Below are positions 45,300 to 57,345 of a DNA stretch of 64,000 nucleotides, one piece after another (within the stretch, counting starts at the first letter, position 1; every line of letters begins with the position of its first letter). The notes beneath the pieces are model-generated. The model searched no databases and was not told the origin of the DNA. It was given only the letters and a program-made list of their open reading frames with translations. The translations under genes were made by a program, and so were the position numbers. Origin of the DNA: Chamaecrista fasciculata (taxonomy: Eukaryota; Streptophyta; Magnoliopsida; Fabales; Fabaceae); NCBI GenBank assembly GCA_003254925.1, contig QANZ01036506.1, positions 11,106 to 75,105 on the forward strand, read 5' to 3'.

Positions 45300-46000
45300 A
45301 CATGTGTCGTAGGGGTGTACACAAAAAAATCCGGCGGACCCTGCCAGACCCGAGGGTGTTCGGGCTGGGTCGGGTCTAGTGTCTCTAGACCCGGCCCGGC
45401 CCGGGGTACCTCTATTTTTTTAAAAAAAAAAATTTTTATTATACATATTTATATTTTATACTACTAAATATTTTTTTAATTATAAGAAATACATATCTAT
45501 TATTATTTTTATCAATTGTATATTAAAAATATACATAAAATATATATTTAATCTTAATTAAATCAACATTTTTTTAACAATTAAGTCAAATTAAATGTCT
45601 TTATTGATAAAAACATCATTAAATTGATCCAAAATTAATTGTTTTACCAATATATATAAGTTAAAATNTTAAAAACCGGATCGGTGATTAAAATTGGTCA
45701 AGGTTCAATGGTTTAATCGGAATCGAAAATGAAAACAAGAAGGATGAAAGATCAACTTAATTAACAAGTAGTGCATTTAAGTCCAAACTTAATGAAAAAA
45801 AAAGTTCCTTAAAACAACATCATTTTAATTTAGAAAAGCAAAAAAAAAAAAAATTATTAGATCGGTCCGACCCCTAAATTGGCCGATTTTGTTTGGTTCT
45901 TTCCATAGGCGGTTTTATGGTCAGTTTGGACCAAATCATCGTGTAAGCCAAAATGCTAAAAAAAATTAACCTAAGAGGAGTGAATTGGGAAAATAAAACT
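45300..46000. repeat. Mosaic of GGCCCGG- and ACCGG-type MITE fragments
   Basis: 'ggggtgtacacaaaaaaatccgg' followed by 'gacccggcccggcccgggg' near 45310-45415 is a typical plant MITE end. 45670-45960 has 'aaaaccggatcggtgatt' and 'gatcggtccgacccctaa' like the 33460 element. An N at 45668 separates them; no complete element is present. Confidence 0.5.
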
Positions 46001-46143
46001 TTTTCTAAGACAAATGTTACCTTAAAACTATCTCTTTAAAGAAAATTGGTTCCTTAATTATTAAGTTCCTTGACAGTAATTTTTAGACTTTATGAAAAAC
46101 GTTTCCTTAACTTAAAAAATAAAATGCAGATTTTAAAGAGTTA

Positions 46144-46818
46144 GGGGGCATTTGGTACACAGATAATTTTAGGATTATTTTACAATAATGTTACAATCTT
46201 GTGTTTGGTTCAACTTTGATATTCCTGGGAATGTTTAATACTTTTACAAATATGCCCTTGACTTTTTATTATCAACTACTAATTTATCAAATGTAGAAAT
46301 TCTTCAAAACAATTCATGAGAAAAATATTATTATATCATAAAGATATAATTATATGATAATAACAATTTTTAAATAACATTAATAAATTCATGAGAAAAA
46401 TACTATTTCATAACACAATGTCCATAATTCTCAACATAATAAAATTATTTAAAAAAGTCTCACTCTGAAAAAGTGACAAACCTGATAAATTTCTTCTGCA
46501 CTCCAAGGCCACAGAGAGTTGTAGAATGACCAAGATGAAAAGTGACAAGGGTCTGTAGAGAAAGAATTAATTAGAGGAAATTAATTAGGGGTAATAAAGT
46601 TATTTTGGATGGAAAAAATAATCTCATGTCATGGGATTAGACTAATCCCACCCCCTAGGGTGGGATTAAAAAATAGTTATTTTAGGAAATTATGTTATTC
46701 TTGGGAATACAATATTCACGAAATTAATTTTCCAATCCGCGTACCAAACGCGGGATTACTCTAATCCGGTGCTCATAATTCTGAGACTATTTTTCCAATC
46801 CGTGTACCAAACGCCTCC
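46144..46818. mobile_element. PIF/Harbinger-like non-autonomous element, 675 bp
   Basis: Left GGGGGCATTTGGTACACAGA pairs with right CCGTGTACCAAACGCCTCC. TTA flanks both sides (46141-46143 and 46819-46821), the 3-bp target duplication of PIF/Harbinger elements. Subterminal 'ggattagactaatcccaccccctagggtgggatta' forms an inner hairpin at 46639-46675. No transposase inside. Confidence 0.65.
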
Positions 46819-47080
46819 TTAAAAATAAAGAGATTAACACTACATATTTATAGTGGTAGAGATTGAAACACTAAGATTTTTTTCACACTGAAAAGATAAA
46901 TCATTTCGAGCGAAATGGTCAGCAAGAGCACACAACAACTAGTCCTATCTTGATCTTTTTTGAATTATTCAGATATATACGATATATAAATAAAATGTAT
47001 TTCTTATAGTTCAAGTAAATTTATTATTTGGTTCTTAAATTTTATTTAGTCAATGAATTAGTCTTTGAATAATAAAAATA

Positions 47081-48263
47081 GGTCAAAGTCCTATTTTGGT
47101 CCCTCTATTATGCTTATTGTTCCAAATAGGTCCCTCAGTTATTTTTCGTTCCATATTGGTCTCTCAGTTATCCAAAATGGTCCCTCTAACGTTTTCCATC
47201 TATTTTTCTGTTAAAAAAAGAGGAAAAATAAAATTTCATCCCAAAAGTTTTATTTTAAAAATATTAAAGTACTTTTCTTTTTATAATATGATCAAACCGT
47301 AGGAAAAAGAAATAAATTAAGATTTTAAGTAAATTTGCCCAAAAACACAAAATCTCTCTCTCCCCCCTCTCTCTCTCTCCTCTCTCTCTCAAAGCACCCG
47401 AATATTTCCAGAGCTGCCGATCATTTCATCACGGAGGAACACCTCGACTTCTCCAATGATGATGGCATCATCGGGGACCCCATCTTCGAGTCTATCGTTG
47501 TTGATGGAAAAACAGCAAATTGAGGATTTCAATTTGTTTGTGTTTTGGGGATGAATCTCGATTTGTGATAAATTGATGTGCAGCAAATTGTCGTTATCAA
47601 GTAATAAATTGATGTGAAGTGGATTTCAATTTGTGATTTCAAATTGAGCAAATTGCCGTGGGCGAAGATGATAACATCATTTTCGTCCCTCACAAAACCC
47701 CCAAATTCACATAAACTTCCCAGATTTCCTCTAAACACACATGCTTTTCCTCAAATTCCACCAGCACAATACCAATTTACAAAGAGAAAAGAAATAATAA
47801 AAAAAAAAGAGCCGAGAAACTCATCCTCAAATTCCACCATCTTCTTCTTCTTCTTCAAAAACACAGACTCATCATCCTCTGTTGTCGTTGGCGTTGTCGC
47901 ATTAGCTTTTGTGTCTAGAAATTCAACTTTTTTTTTTCTGAGGTGAGGTGGGAGGCTATACAGTTCCACATTCAGAGAGAGAGAGAGATTTTGGGCAAAT
48001 TCACTTAAAATTTTAATTTATTTCCTTTTCTTACGTTTTGATCCTATTATAAAAAGAAAATGATCTTAATACAAGAAAATAAAATTTTTGGGGATGAAAG
48101 ATTATTTTTCCTCTTTTTTTAACAGAAAAATGGATGGAAAACGTTAGAGGGACCAACTTTGACAAGTTTTGGATAACTGAGGGACCAATATAGAACGAAA
48201 AATAACTGAGGGACCTATTTGGAACAATGAGCATAACAGAAGGACCAAAATAGGACTTTGACC
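47081..48263. mobile_element. Pack-MULE: Mutator-like element with captured gene sequence
   Basis: A perfect 9-bp target duplication ATAAAAATA (47072-47080 and 48264-48272) flanks the element. Terminal inverted repeats are long, 47081-47340 and 47993-48263, and start GGTCAAAGTCCTATTTTGG on both strands; they remain highly similar, so insertion is fairly recent. The 650-bp interior carries no transposase but holds a stretch of host-like coding sequence (see 47402-47521). This structure is that of a Pack-MULE. Confidence 0.85.
47402..47521 (+). pseudogene. Captured fragment resembling the N-terminus of a subfamily-A GATA factor
   Basis: The frame reads ISRAADHFITEEHLDFSNDD then GIIGDPIFESIVVDGKTAN before a stop. 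DHF-x-(V/T)E-x-LDFSNDD followed by D-x-x-F-(D/E)-S is the conserved N-terminal block of plant GATA4/5/9/12-type proteins. The zinc finger is absent. It lies inside the Pack-MULE, so it is a transduplicated piece rather than a gene. Assignment is from memory of the family and needs a protein search. Confidence 0.55.
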
Positions 48264-48272
48264 ATAAAAATA

Positions 48273-48730
48273 TATGATTCAGTTTTTGAAATATCATTAT
48301 CGTCAATGATTTGATCTCTTAGTTAAATTCAAGAACACAAGTTAATATAAATTCAGAGATCAAAAAATATAACTATTATACAAATCTAGGGATCAAAGTG
48401 TACAAAATTAATTCAAATTTAGGAATTAATTATAATTGAAAATTGTGATATTTCATGGATTAAATTATATATTTCGATTATTCAATGACTGATTTATTGA
48501 CTCAATATAAATTCAAAGATCAATTAATAAGTTTCCTCTTATAGTTATTGTTGAAATATTTTGGATGTGATACTTGTAACAAAGAAGTTAGTTCACTCTT
48601 ATCTTCATCTATCTTTAATAATTGATTGGATAAAAAGGTTACGTGAAAATATATTAGAGTATATTTGACGCCTATATTTTTAGTTTAGATAAATGAGAAT
48701 TATTTATCTATCATGTATTGTATAACTTGT
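48273..48730. other. AT-rich intergenic DNA
   Basis: No gene seen. 'aaattcagagatcaaaaaatataac' style phrases recur around 48330-48530 and again at 49500-49640, suggesting an old dispersed repeat. Confidence 0.4.
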
Positions 48731-48739
48731 GTGACAATT

Positions 48740-49406
48740 AGAGGTGTGTAAAATCGGATCAAACTCGATCAACCCGACTAAACCTGACAACAAATGTCGG
48801 GTTTGGTTTGCTCATAAGGGTTGGGATGGGTCATAGTTTTAATTAAAAAAGAAAAGTTGGTATGACTGGTTTGGTTTGCTCATAAGGGTTGGGATGGGTC
48901 ATAGTTTTAATTAAAAAAGAAAAGTTGGTATGACTGGGTTAATCTGACCTAACCCAACCGAATATATGCATTTATTTAAATTTTTTTTATAAAATTATAT
49001 AAATAAATATAATTTTTTTATATTTATATTTTTTGTTTATTCAAATATTTTGTAAAGTTAAAGTATAACAATACTTAACTTAATTGCAAATAAAATTAAA
49101 TTTTAGTGTAAAAATTATTCATAAATAATATAATTAGTAAAAATTAATATGTGATGAATTATACATCATAAAATAAATAATAAAAAGTTTTATACTATAT
49201 ATAATTTAGGATAAATACTTATGTATTTTTATTAACTGAATTTATAATTTTTTAAAATTATTTTTTCTAACCCGACTCAATCCGCCCAAATCTAACCGCA
49301 ACCCAACATTATTGGGTTATGCGGGTTGATGGTCAGATTCGGGTTGAGAAAAACTCACCGACACCTTGATACCCCACCTAAAGCCGACCGATGCTCACCC
49401 CTAGTA
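48740..49406. mobile_element. MITE with AGAGGTGTG / CACCCCT ends, 667 bp
   Basis: Left AGAGGTGTGTAAAATCGG pairs with right CCGATGCTCACCCCT, followed by AGTA. A 9-bp duplication GTGACAATT flanks it at 48731-48739 and 49407-49415. A 69-bp stretch ('gtttggtttgctcataaggg' onward) is tandemly duplicated at about 48799-48940. Subterminal AACCCGA / TCGGGTT words are frequent. Confidence 0.7.
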
Positions 49407-50080
49407 GTGACAATTTTACAATATCTTAGAGTATCACTATTAAACTTCTAAAAAAAGGTTCAATTACAAGTATTAGAGTCAATAAAATATATTATTTAAT
49501 TTCTAAATTTGATAAATCAATCTCTGAGTAATAAAAATATATAACTCGATCCTTGAAATATCACAATTGTCAATGGTTTAGTTTTTGAGTCGAATTCAAA
49601 GAATAAAAAAAAATATAAATTCAACAAAAATTCAAAGATTGAAAAGTGATGAAGCTACTGAAAAGCAAAGATTGCTTTGGTGGTCGAAATAAGAGAACTT
49701 GCAGCAAATGCATGGATGGGGTGAATCGCCGCCGACCACTCCGATGTCTAAGTCAATAAAGAGTTTTTGAGGAGAAAGTGGAATATCAGTGAAATTAAGA
49801 TATGGAAATACTTGTACGTACCTCTCAAGTAGAGGCGTCAAAATGGGCCGAACCCACCGGGTCGACCTGTTTAACCCACCAAATAGATGAGTTGGGTTAC
49901 AATATTTTTAGCTCGTTTAATATTTTTCATTTTTAGCCCTGCCTATTTAACTCACTCAATTGGTGGGTCGGTTTGTCTAACATGTGGGTCGACCCGTTTA
50001 TTTGTTTTTGTTTTATCATTTTTCTAAGTATTTTTTTTATTTATAATTAGTACACTTACTTATTTTTTGAATGATATTCA

Positions 50081-52072
50081 TTTTTTTTTGTAAGAAAGGG
50101 CCTAAAAGGCTAGACAAAAACACAGCACCCACCCAAAGTAGGCACCGAAATGATAAAGAGACATTGAGACAACAAAAAATGACAGAAACAACAATAAAAT
50201 GACCTATCAAACCCTAACCAGCCTACTATCCCCAATGCCCATCGAATCACGCAGGATCAAAGGGCATAACCCCCTGGCGGCGAAGTTAAGCGCACCACCG
50301 CACCATCATCCATACAATCACACCGTAAACTAGCTAAGAAATCCGCACAATGGTTAGCTTCATGCCAAATATGCTTAATCCTCAACCTCTAAACGCCGAT
50401 TTCAAGCTCAAAATAGCATTGACGATACCAAGGATATCGATCGTGCAACCCCAACCACCATTAACAGCGTTAACTAGAACTAGCGAGTCACTATCCACCT
50501 GGAGGAGCTCCACACCTAGGTCAGAAGCGAGACACATCCCCTCAAGCACAACCCAAACTTCGGCTTTAAGAATGGAGCACGAGCCAAGGAATATGTAGAA
50601 ACCTCCAAGCCACCGGCCATCACCATTGTGTAGCAAGCCTCCACAACCCGCAACACAAAAGCGACTGCCGGAGAGCCCCATTGGAATTTAGTCTAACCCA
50701 ATTATCGGGGGGCTTTAACTAGGTAACACAAATCTTTGACCTAGTCTGTAAAAAAGTTTCTAATTTAGTCCAAAAGAGAATTCCACACAACAGAGGCAAC
50801 AAGACAACCCCTGCAAACATGAGAAGAGGATTCAACAATAGAGGGACAATTGTGGCACCGCACATAACCGCCAAATCAACTGTTGCATAATTCACGGGTG
50901 ATGAATTTATTATGGGCCATTAACCAAATAAGAACTTTGACTCTCTCACGCACATCAAGCTTCCACACTTGCACAAATATAGGACTAGCAGGATAAACGT
51001 TATTTCTGCAATTATAGGCACTTTTAACAAAAAAGTTACCATTACTTTGTAAATTCCATATGATCTTGTCACTGTCATTGAGAAAATCAAGGGCAATTTC
51101 AAAGTTAATCTTTACGCATGCATAAATCATTCCCAAGCAACTCTCTTAGATACCCAATATTCTACAAACCATCTTCCCCAACTAAATCCCCCACACGACA
51201 AGAAACATCACACATCGGAATAGAGGAATTAAGATAGTTGATTAAAGGGAACTCATCCACACCCCAGTTATCCAACCAAAAGGAGGCCTCTCTCCCATCA
51301 CCCACACACCATCTTTGGTTAATGTTAAGGACATCCCAGAGCCTAGCAATCTCTTTCAAAAGACAAGAATCACCATTAGAAACACTAATCTCTCTCCTAA
51401 GATCATTGCCCCTATCATATTTCCCCATCAGAACTTGACTACAGATATTATCAGGGTTAACTTTAATCTTCCACCCAATTTTCATAATAAAAGCATCGTT
51501 CATATGTATGAGTCTCTTAATACCCAATACACCATTTCTTTTATTCCTACACATCACATCCCAATTCACAGTATGCATCCTCCTACGACCCTTAGGTTGA
51601 CCCCAAATGAAATTCCTTTGAATTTTTCAATTTCAGTACAAATAGTTTTAGGAATCCTAGTAGACTGTATAAAGTAATAAGGAATAGAAGAGATTACATA
51701 TTTAGCAAGCACAATTTTCCTTGCCATAGAACCAAATAATTTAGCATTAACTCTCTCCACAACTTTAACAAAATCCCTCTTAACCTGTCTCCCATGGATA
51801 AGCGACATTCCTAAATAAACACCAAGATTGTCAGTACAAATAAAACTAGTGTGGGATAAAATATTAGATTTAATATTAGTAGGGGTTTGCTTAGAAAAGA
51901 AAATTCTAGTCTTCTCATTGCTAACTTTTTACCTTGTTGCATTTCAGAAAGTTTGAAGACAATCAAGGATACAATCAACTTGATTCTCAGAAGCCTCACC
52001 AAATAGAAGAATATCATCTGCAAAAAGGAGATGAGATATAAAAAGGGGCCATTTCGCCAGCTTTCAAGGTCA
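50081..52072 (-). mobile_element. L1-type LINE, 5'-truncated, ~2 kb
   Basis: On the minus strand: reverse-transcriptase FADD box (ISHLLFADDI) at about 52045-52015, the RT thumb region (IVLAKYVISSIPYYFIQSTR) at 51730-51660, the ORF2 C-terminal segment (WCVGDGREASFWLDNWGVDE) at 51320-51250, a zinc-finger-like region (KVLIWLMAHNKFITREL) at 50950-50880, and an RNase H domain (GCGGLLHNGDGRWLGGF ... AEVWVV ... DSDSLVLV) at 50650-50440. A poly(A) tail appears as T9 at 50081-50089. Only a few frame breaks separate the parts. No target duplication was found. Confidence 0.85.
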
Positions 52073-52575
52073 CCTAATCACCCATATCCATTTTATAAAA
52101 AATCAAGTGAGATAAGTTTCTTGGTCAAGTGTGTATATGATTATTGATGATTTATTCATGAAGGTATATATAATTATACGAAATTATGAATTTATTTCAT
52201 AAATCTTTATTTACATTTTTTAATTATATGATAATGGAGATAATGAATAAAGAATTGATGATATTCATACTCATATTATGTAAGTACACATTGCCTTATT
52301 AAATAATTAAGATTAAAAAAAAAAAGGAGGTGGTTGGTGGGCCGGTCCGTAATCCACCATTAATGAGCTGGGTTGAGATTTTTCTAGCTCGCCAAAAATT
52401 GAACTCGTTTAACTTGCAATGCGTGGTGATTGAGCCAGGCAACCAATATTGGCAGTTATACTCTTAAATAACCAAAATTATCTTACTTATAACTTATAAA
52501 CGTTTGAGATACCTAAAAACGATAATCTTTAGAGATGAAGTCGATGAAACTATTATTAGTTTATTACATTGTAAT

Positions 52576-53205
52576 TAGGGGTGTTCAAACTTCGGTTTGG
52601 ATCGGTTTTGACATTTTTTTTCAACCGAACCGAACAAATTGGATGACAACTAAAGCCATCCAATCAATCCAGTCATTTTAGGTCAACCGAACCAATCCAA
52701 ACCGACTTTAATCGGTTTGGATTGGATCGGTTAATCGGTTTTCTGTATATTCATTAAGTTAAAAATCTAAAAAATACAAAATATATAAAAATCTAGAAAA
52801 TATAAGAAAAGATTAGAAACTGTAAATTGTGATGAAGGATAAAGATTGAAGATGAAGTGATGAAGGAAGGATGAAGTGTAAAATTATGAATTGTGAAATA
52901 AAAAGTGACTAAATTTGAGTGTGAGGGACGAGTAAATAAAGGAAAATAAACAATGAAGAAATTAAGTTTAGAGATAGGGTTGTTTTTTATTTAATATAAT
53001 ATAAATAATATTTAATTAAATTATTAATATAGTTCGGTTTGGTTCGGTCGGTTTTTGGTTTTCAAAACCATCCGAACCGAACTAATCGGTTTTCATCATT
53101 TTCAATCCAATTCAACCAATTAGATGATTGGTTTTGGTCGATTTTGATCGGTTTGGATTGGATTGATCGGTTGAGTTTGGATTGGATTGGATTTGAACAG
53201 CCCTA
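52576..53205. mobile_element. hAT-type MITE, 630 bp
   Basis: TAGGGGTGTTCAAA at the left and TTTGAACAGCCCTA at the right are inverted repeats with one mismatch. A perfect 8-bp target duplication ATTGTAAT lies at 52568-52575 and 53206-53213. Subterminal ends are packed with CGGTTTGGAT/AATCCAAACCG words. No coding sequence. Confidence 0.88.
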
Positions 53206-53213
53206 ATTGTAAT

Positions 53214-53900
53214 ACTTGGGAAGAAGATTAATTCACTGAGGCTTAGAGGATTCCTATCAAAGACAAAAAGTATAAATTTAATTTTTTTAATATATAATTT
53301 TAAAATTTAAAATAATATTTGGACATGTATAATAAGAAGTATTTTATATGAATTATAATTCATACAACATATTAATGAATAATGATGGTATAGATAATTT
53401 CCATCAATGGTCAGAGGTAAACAAAAAATCAACGAAAAAAGAAACAAAAAATCAACAATTAATGTAAAATACTAGAAATATCACAGTACTGCTCTTCTGT
53501 TTATCAATTTTGGGTAGGTTATTATTAAATTTCATATGCGATTTCAAAAACCTGGCCAAAATCTAAATAAAAGATTTCCTCTCTTTTTTCTTTGGCACAA
53601 ATTAAGGATTCCCTCCTCTTTGTTCCAAAGCTAACCGCGCAAACTGACGTGTAATACAATTATTAAATTATTAAATAATTAAATAAATAGTTGCGAAAAG
53701 ATTCCTCCGGGAAGAGGAAGCAATCTCATCCGTTCATCTAGTTGTACAATCCAATGCTTTTCAACGCACAAGATAACATCCATGTCATCGATCCGCACTC
53801 GCCATACGTCAGCAAAGCATCGATACCGTTGATCGGCTCATTCGTTTAAAGAAACATCGACGGACCATAAAGCATCCACGTCACTCATCCGCGTGAAACT
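53214..53900. other. Intergenic DNA upstream of H2B
   Basis: No gene seen. From about 53700 GC content rises and histone-promoter-like ACGTCA and CATCCGCG words appear, so the last ~200 bases are probably the H2B promoter. Confidence 0.5.
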
Positions 53901-53905
53901 TAACC

Positions 53906-53940
53906 CACCAATAAGAACGCATCCTTACTTTTATATATTA
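53906..53940 (+). promoter_or_regulatory. H2B core promoter (CCAAT and TATA boxes)
   Basis: CCAAT at about 53908 and TTATATATTA at 53931-53940 stand about 110-140 bp before the H2B ATG. Upstream, ACGTCA-type hexamers (ACGTCAGC near 53815, ACGTCACTC near 53879) and CATCCGCG resemble plant histone S-phase elements (hexamer and octamer-like). Confidence 0.6.
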
Positions 53941-54048
53941 ACCGCTACAAGTCTCATCCAGTAATCGGCCATATTCCAAAATCTGCAATCTCAATCCTCA
54001 CTTTATCTTCTTCGTTTTCTCAAACCCTAATTTTCTCTTCAATTTCCG

Positions 54049-54498
54049 ATGGCACCAAAGGCTGAGAAGAAGCCCGCCGAGAAGAAGCCGGCGGAGGAGA
54101 AGAAGTCGACGGTGGCGGAGAAGGCTCCTCCGGCGGAGAAGAAGCCGAAGGCCGGAAAGAAGCTGCCGAAGGAAGGAGGAGCCGCCGCCGGCGACAAGAA
54201 GAAGAAGAGGAGCAAGAAGAGCGTCGAGACCTACAAGATCTACATCTTCAAGGTTCTGAAGCAAGTTCATCCTGACATTGGAATCTCCAGCAAGGCCATG
54301 GGGATCATGAACAGTTTCATCAACGATATCTTCGAGAAACTTGCTCAGGAATCGTCGAGACTCGCTCGATACAACAAGAAGCCTACGATTACCTCTAGGG
54401 AGATCCAAACCGCGGTGAGACTTGTGTTGCCTGGAGAATTGGCTAAGCACGCTGTTTCTGAAGGGACTAAGGCTGTGACCAAATTCACTAGCTCTTGA
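54049..54498 (+). CDS. Histone H2B
   Basis: Intronless gene for a 149-residue core histone. The N-terminal tail is Lys/Ala/Pro-rich ([19 protein letters not shown]), as in plant H2B; the histone fold starts at [20 protein letters not shown] and runs through [40 protein letters not shown] and [16 protein letters not shown]. The C-terminus TKFTSS carries the conserved lysine mono-ubiquitinated during transcription. It pairs with H2A in the nucleosome. The start gives full family length and sits in a good A-rich context (CCGATGGCA). Codon use is GC-rich against the AT-rich surroundings, usual for plant histone genes. Which H2B isoform it is cannot be said. Confidence 0.98.
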   Translation: MAPKAEKKPAEKKPAEEKKSTVAEKAPPAEKKPKAGKKLPKEGGAAAGDKKKKRSKKSVETYKIYIFKVLKQVHPDIGISSKAMGIMNSFINDIFEKLAQESSRLARYNKKPTITSREIQTAVRLVLPGELAKHAVSEGTKAVTKFTSS

Positions 54499-55154
54499 AT
54501 GGAGATTTGTGATTACTGTCTGGTATCATCGATTAGGGTTTGATTTTAGAATTGTATTTTACTATTTGTAGGTGTTCCTTTTTTTTCTTTTTTCTTTTAT
54601 TGTTCCTTTCTGTTATGTAATTGGGAAATTTGGATCTATACAGCCCTTTTATCTATTGTAGAATTTGTGGTATAGAACCTTATATTGTTGGTATTTCAGC
54701 TGTATGGTATATGGTTTAATTGCTCTAATCAAAAGTGTTTATCTGAAACAAACGAATGTGCAAGTCTTCGCTTTTTCCTTTATATGTTTTTACCCCCCGA
54801 GTTTTGGTGTGAGAAAAAAACTAACTACTGCTCGTGACTTCTCTCTGATCATATTTTCGTCTTTCGAAGTTATTCCTTTTGTCGTCTAGTTATTGTTTAC
54901 TAGTTCTTATCAGAGAGTTGCTAAATTTTGGGTCATTCGGTGAGAAGAATTTGATCTTTTTTCGTGTGTTTTAGAAGTGAAACAGACGGGCATTGGAAAT
55001 ACGTTCTACAACTACCTTCAATTTTACTCATGTCTTCTCTGTTTACCTCCCAATTGCATATAATTACATCATTTTCGTTGCTGTGATGAACCACTTATAA
55101 TGATTTCCATGTGATTTTTGTCTTCAAATGGTTTTTACTTGTAAAAGAATAGTA

Positions 55155-55707
55155 GGTTTAAGTGTCTCCTAACTTTTGCAAAGATCTCAATTTGGTCCCT
55201 TAACTCTTTTTGTTGCAATTTTGGCCCCCTAACTTTCGCAAAGGTCTCAATTTGGTCCCCTAACTTTTTTGTTGCAATTTTGGTCCCTTAACTTTCGCAA
55301 AGATCTCAATTTGGTCCTCTAACTTTTTTTGTTGCAATTTTGGTCCCTTAACTTTTTAAAGTGTCTCATTGTTGCTCCCAAATGCACTTTTTCCATCTAT
55401 TATCTGCCGTTAGTGCCGATCTAGTAGGCTGAGTTGGCTGATGACATGACAAATATGAGTGAAGTGAATTAAAAACTAATCATTATGACATTTTCAAGAG
55501 TTAGTGTACCAAAATTGCAACAAAAAAAGTTAGGGGACTAAATTGAAACCTTTGCGAAAGTTAGGGGTTCAAAATTGCAACAAGAAAAGTTAGGAGACCA
55601 AATTGAGACCTTTGCGAAAGTTAGGGGACCAAAATTGTAACAAAAAAAGTTAGGGGACCAAATTGAGACCTTTGCAAAAGTTAAGGGATCAAAAGTGTAT
55701 TTAAGCC
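55155..55707. mobile_element. Mutator-type MITE, 553 bp
   Basis: Left GGTTTAAGTGTCTCC and right GTGTATTTAAGCC are inverted repeats, followed inward by four 'caatttggtcccctaacttt' units in each arm. The 9-bp flanks AGAATAGTA (55146-55154) and AGAATACTA (55708-55716) differ at one base. The centre holds 'ctgccgttagtgccgatcta', a common motif of these families. Confidence 0.8.
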
Positions 55708-56937
55708 AGAATACTATTAGATTTGTCTGAACTCTGAAGAAAACAGAAGGGTTAAAACTAAACTTATTAACCTTTTGCATCTTCTCTGAGACAAAATCTA
55801 GCTCTAGAAATTGGATTAGACATTCTTGTCCTTGGTGCTCACTGCTCAACATTGCAAAAGTAGTAAAAGATAGTGTTGTATTGTATACGTGGTGTTTTGC
55901 AAACAATTGAAGATTGATATAGGCACATAGCGATCATGGCATCAGCCTCTAAAGAAAGAAATAAACTATCATTCTATCTTATCTTATGTTGCGATGAATC
56001 AGGTCATTGGTGCGGTTGGTGACCCCATAATCAAATGTTTTTTTTTCAAAGAGTTACTTGTTCAAAATTCAATGAGCTGGTTAGATTTGAATAGTACTTG
56101 AATAGATGAATAGTAAAATGTTATATATTTTTTCATTTCATATAAATAATAAATAATAGATTACTAATACTTTTTTCTAAATTCTAAATTTTATTATTAA
56201 TGAATATAGATTTATTTATATTTTGAAAGATTAATTACATTGAGGGACAATTAAGGTTTGCCACGATATATCTGAAATGGAGGGAAATTTTCAATAAGTG
56301 AAATGAAATTAGAGGGGGAATGGAAAAAGAGGTAGAGCAAAATTTCATGTGCATTTTAGTCATACAAAGAAAGACTTTGACACTATAAAAAAAATTTCAG
56401 ATATGCAATTTCTAAATAAAAATATTTGTGGCAACTATACAATTACTTTTTTATTTGCAAAAATAGGTAACAGCACAGTGCCTTGCAAATAAAAAATAGC
56501 TGTATAGTTGTTGCAAATTTTTGTTTTTGCAAAAATAGGCATAGTGTGACTATCCATTTTTGCAAAAATAGAAGTTGTCATGCTATTTTGTTTTTGCAAA
56601 CATGGATAGCAGCAGAGTGCCTCTACCCATTTCTACAAAAATTGAAATTGCATACAGCACTCTAAAATTATTTATTTTTGCGCCAAAGTTCCTCCCCCAT
56701 ACAAGTAGGGTCTGAAACACAAAAATAACATCAAGGTTTCCATATGTGATTTTCATCAAGCTCGCATTTTTCCTTCAGGAAGACCAACAAGCACAGACAT
56801 CTTCTTGTGGACTGAATTGAGAGGCACCAACTCAATTATTTTATACTCTTTGAGCTGGCCATCAAAATCACTACCCAGAAGTAATCCAACTTTCATCTTA
56901 CCTTTTATTTTGATATTGTAGTAGAACACTTAATAAT

Positions 56938-57114
56938 GAGGTAACATACTATTTGGTCCCTTATTTCTCACGGTTTGAACTATTTGGTCCCTGCATTATT
57001 GAAATGTACTATTTGGTCCCTCAATAATGCAGGGACTAAATAGTACATTTCAATAATGCAGGGACCAAATAGTTCAAACCGTGAAAAATGAGGGACCAAA
57101 TAGTATGTTACCTC
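56938..57114. mobile_element. Near-palindromic 177-bp Mutator-type MITE
   Basis: GAGGTAACATACTATTTGG at the left is the reverse complement of the right end CCAAATAGTATGTTACCTC; the arms consist of 'tatttggtccctcaataatgc' units. A perfect 9-bp duplication CTTAATAAT flanks it (56929-56937 and 57115-57123). Confidence 0.85.
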
Positions 57115-57345
57115 CTTAATAATTGATAAAGGTAGATTTCTAAAAAATAAATTACATATTTTGAAATTTANGTAACATACTATTTGGTCCCTCAATAATG
57201 CAGGGACTAAATAGTACATTTCAATAATGCAGGGACCAAATAGTTCAAACCGTGAAAAATGAATGACCAAATAGTATGTTACCTCCTTAATAATTGATAA
57301 AGGTAGATTTCTAAAAAATAAATTACATATTTTGAAATTTACTCT
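57115..57345. repeat. Second partial copy of the 56938 MITE and its flank across an N
   Basis: After an N at 57171 the sequence restarts inside the MITE and repeats its right half plus the flank 'aataattgataaaggtagatttctaaaaaataaattacatattttg' almost unchanged. This indicates an unmerged contig overlap or collapsed haplotype, not a second insertion. Confidence 0.75.

Noticed and set aside
53998-54450. 150-codon minus-strand open frame
   Set aside because: It is the antisense shadow of the GC-rich histone H2B gene.
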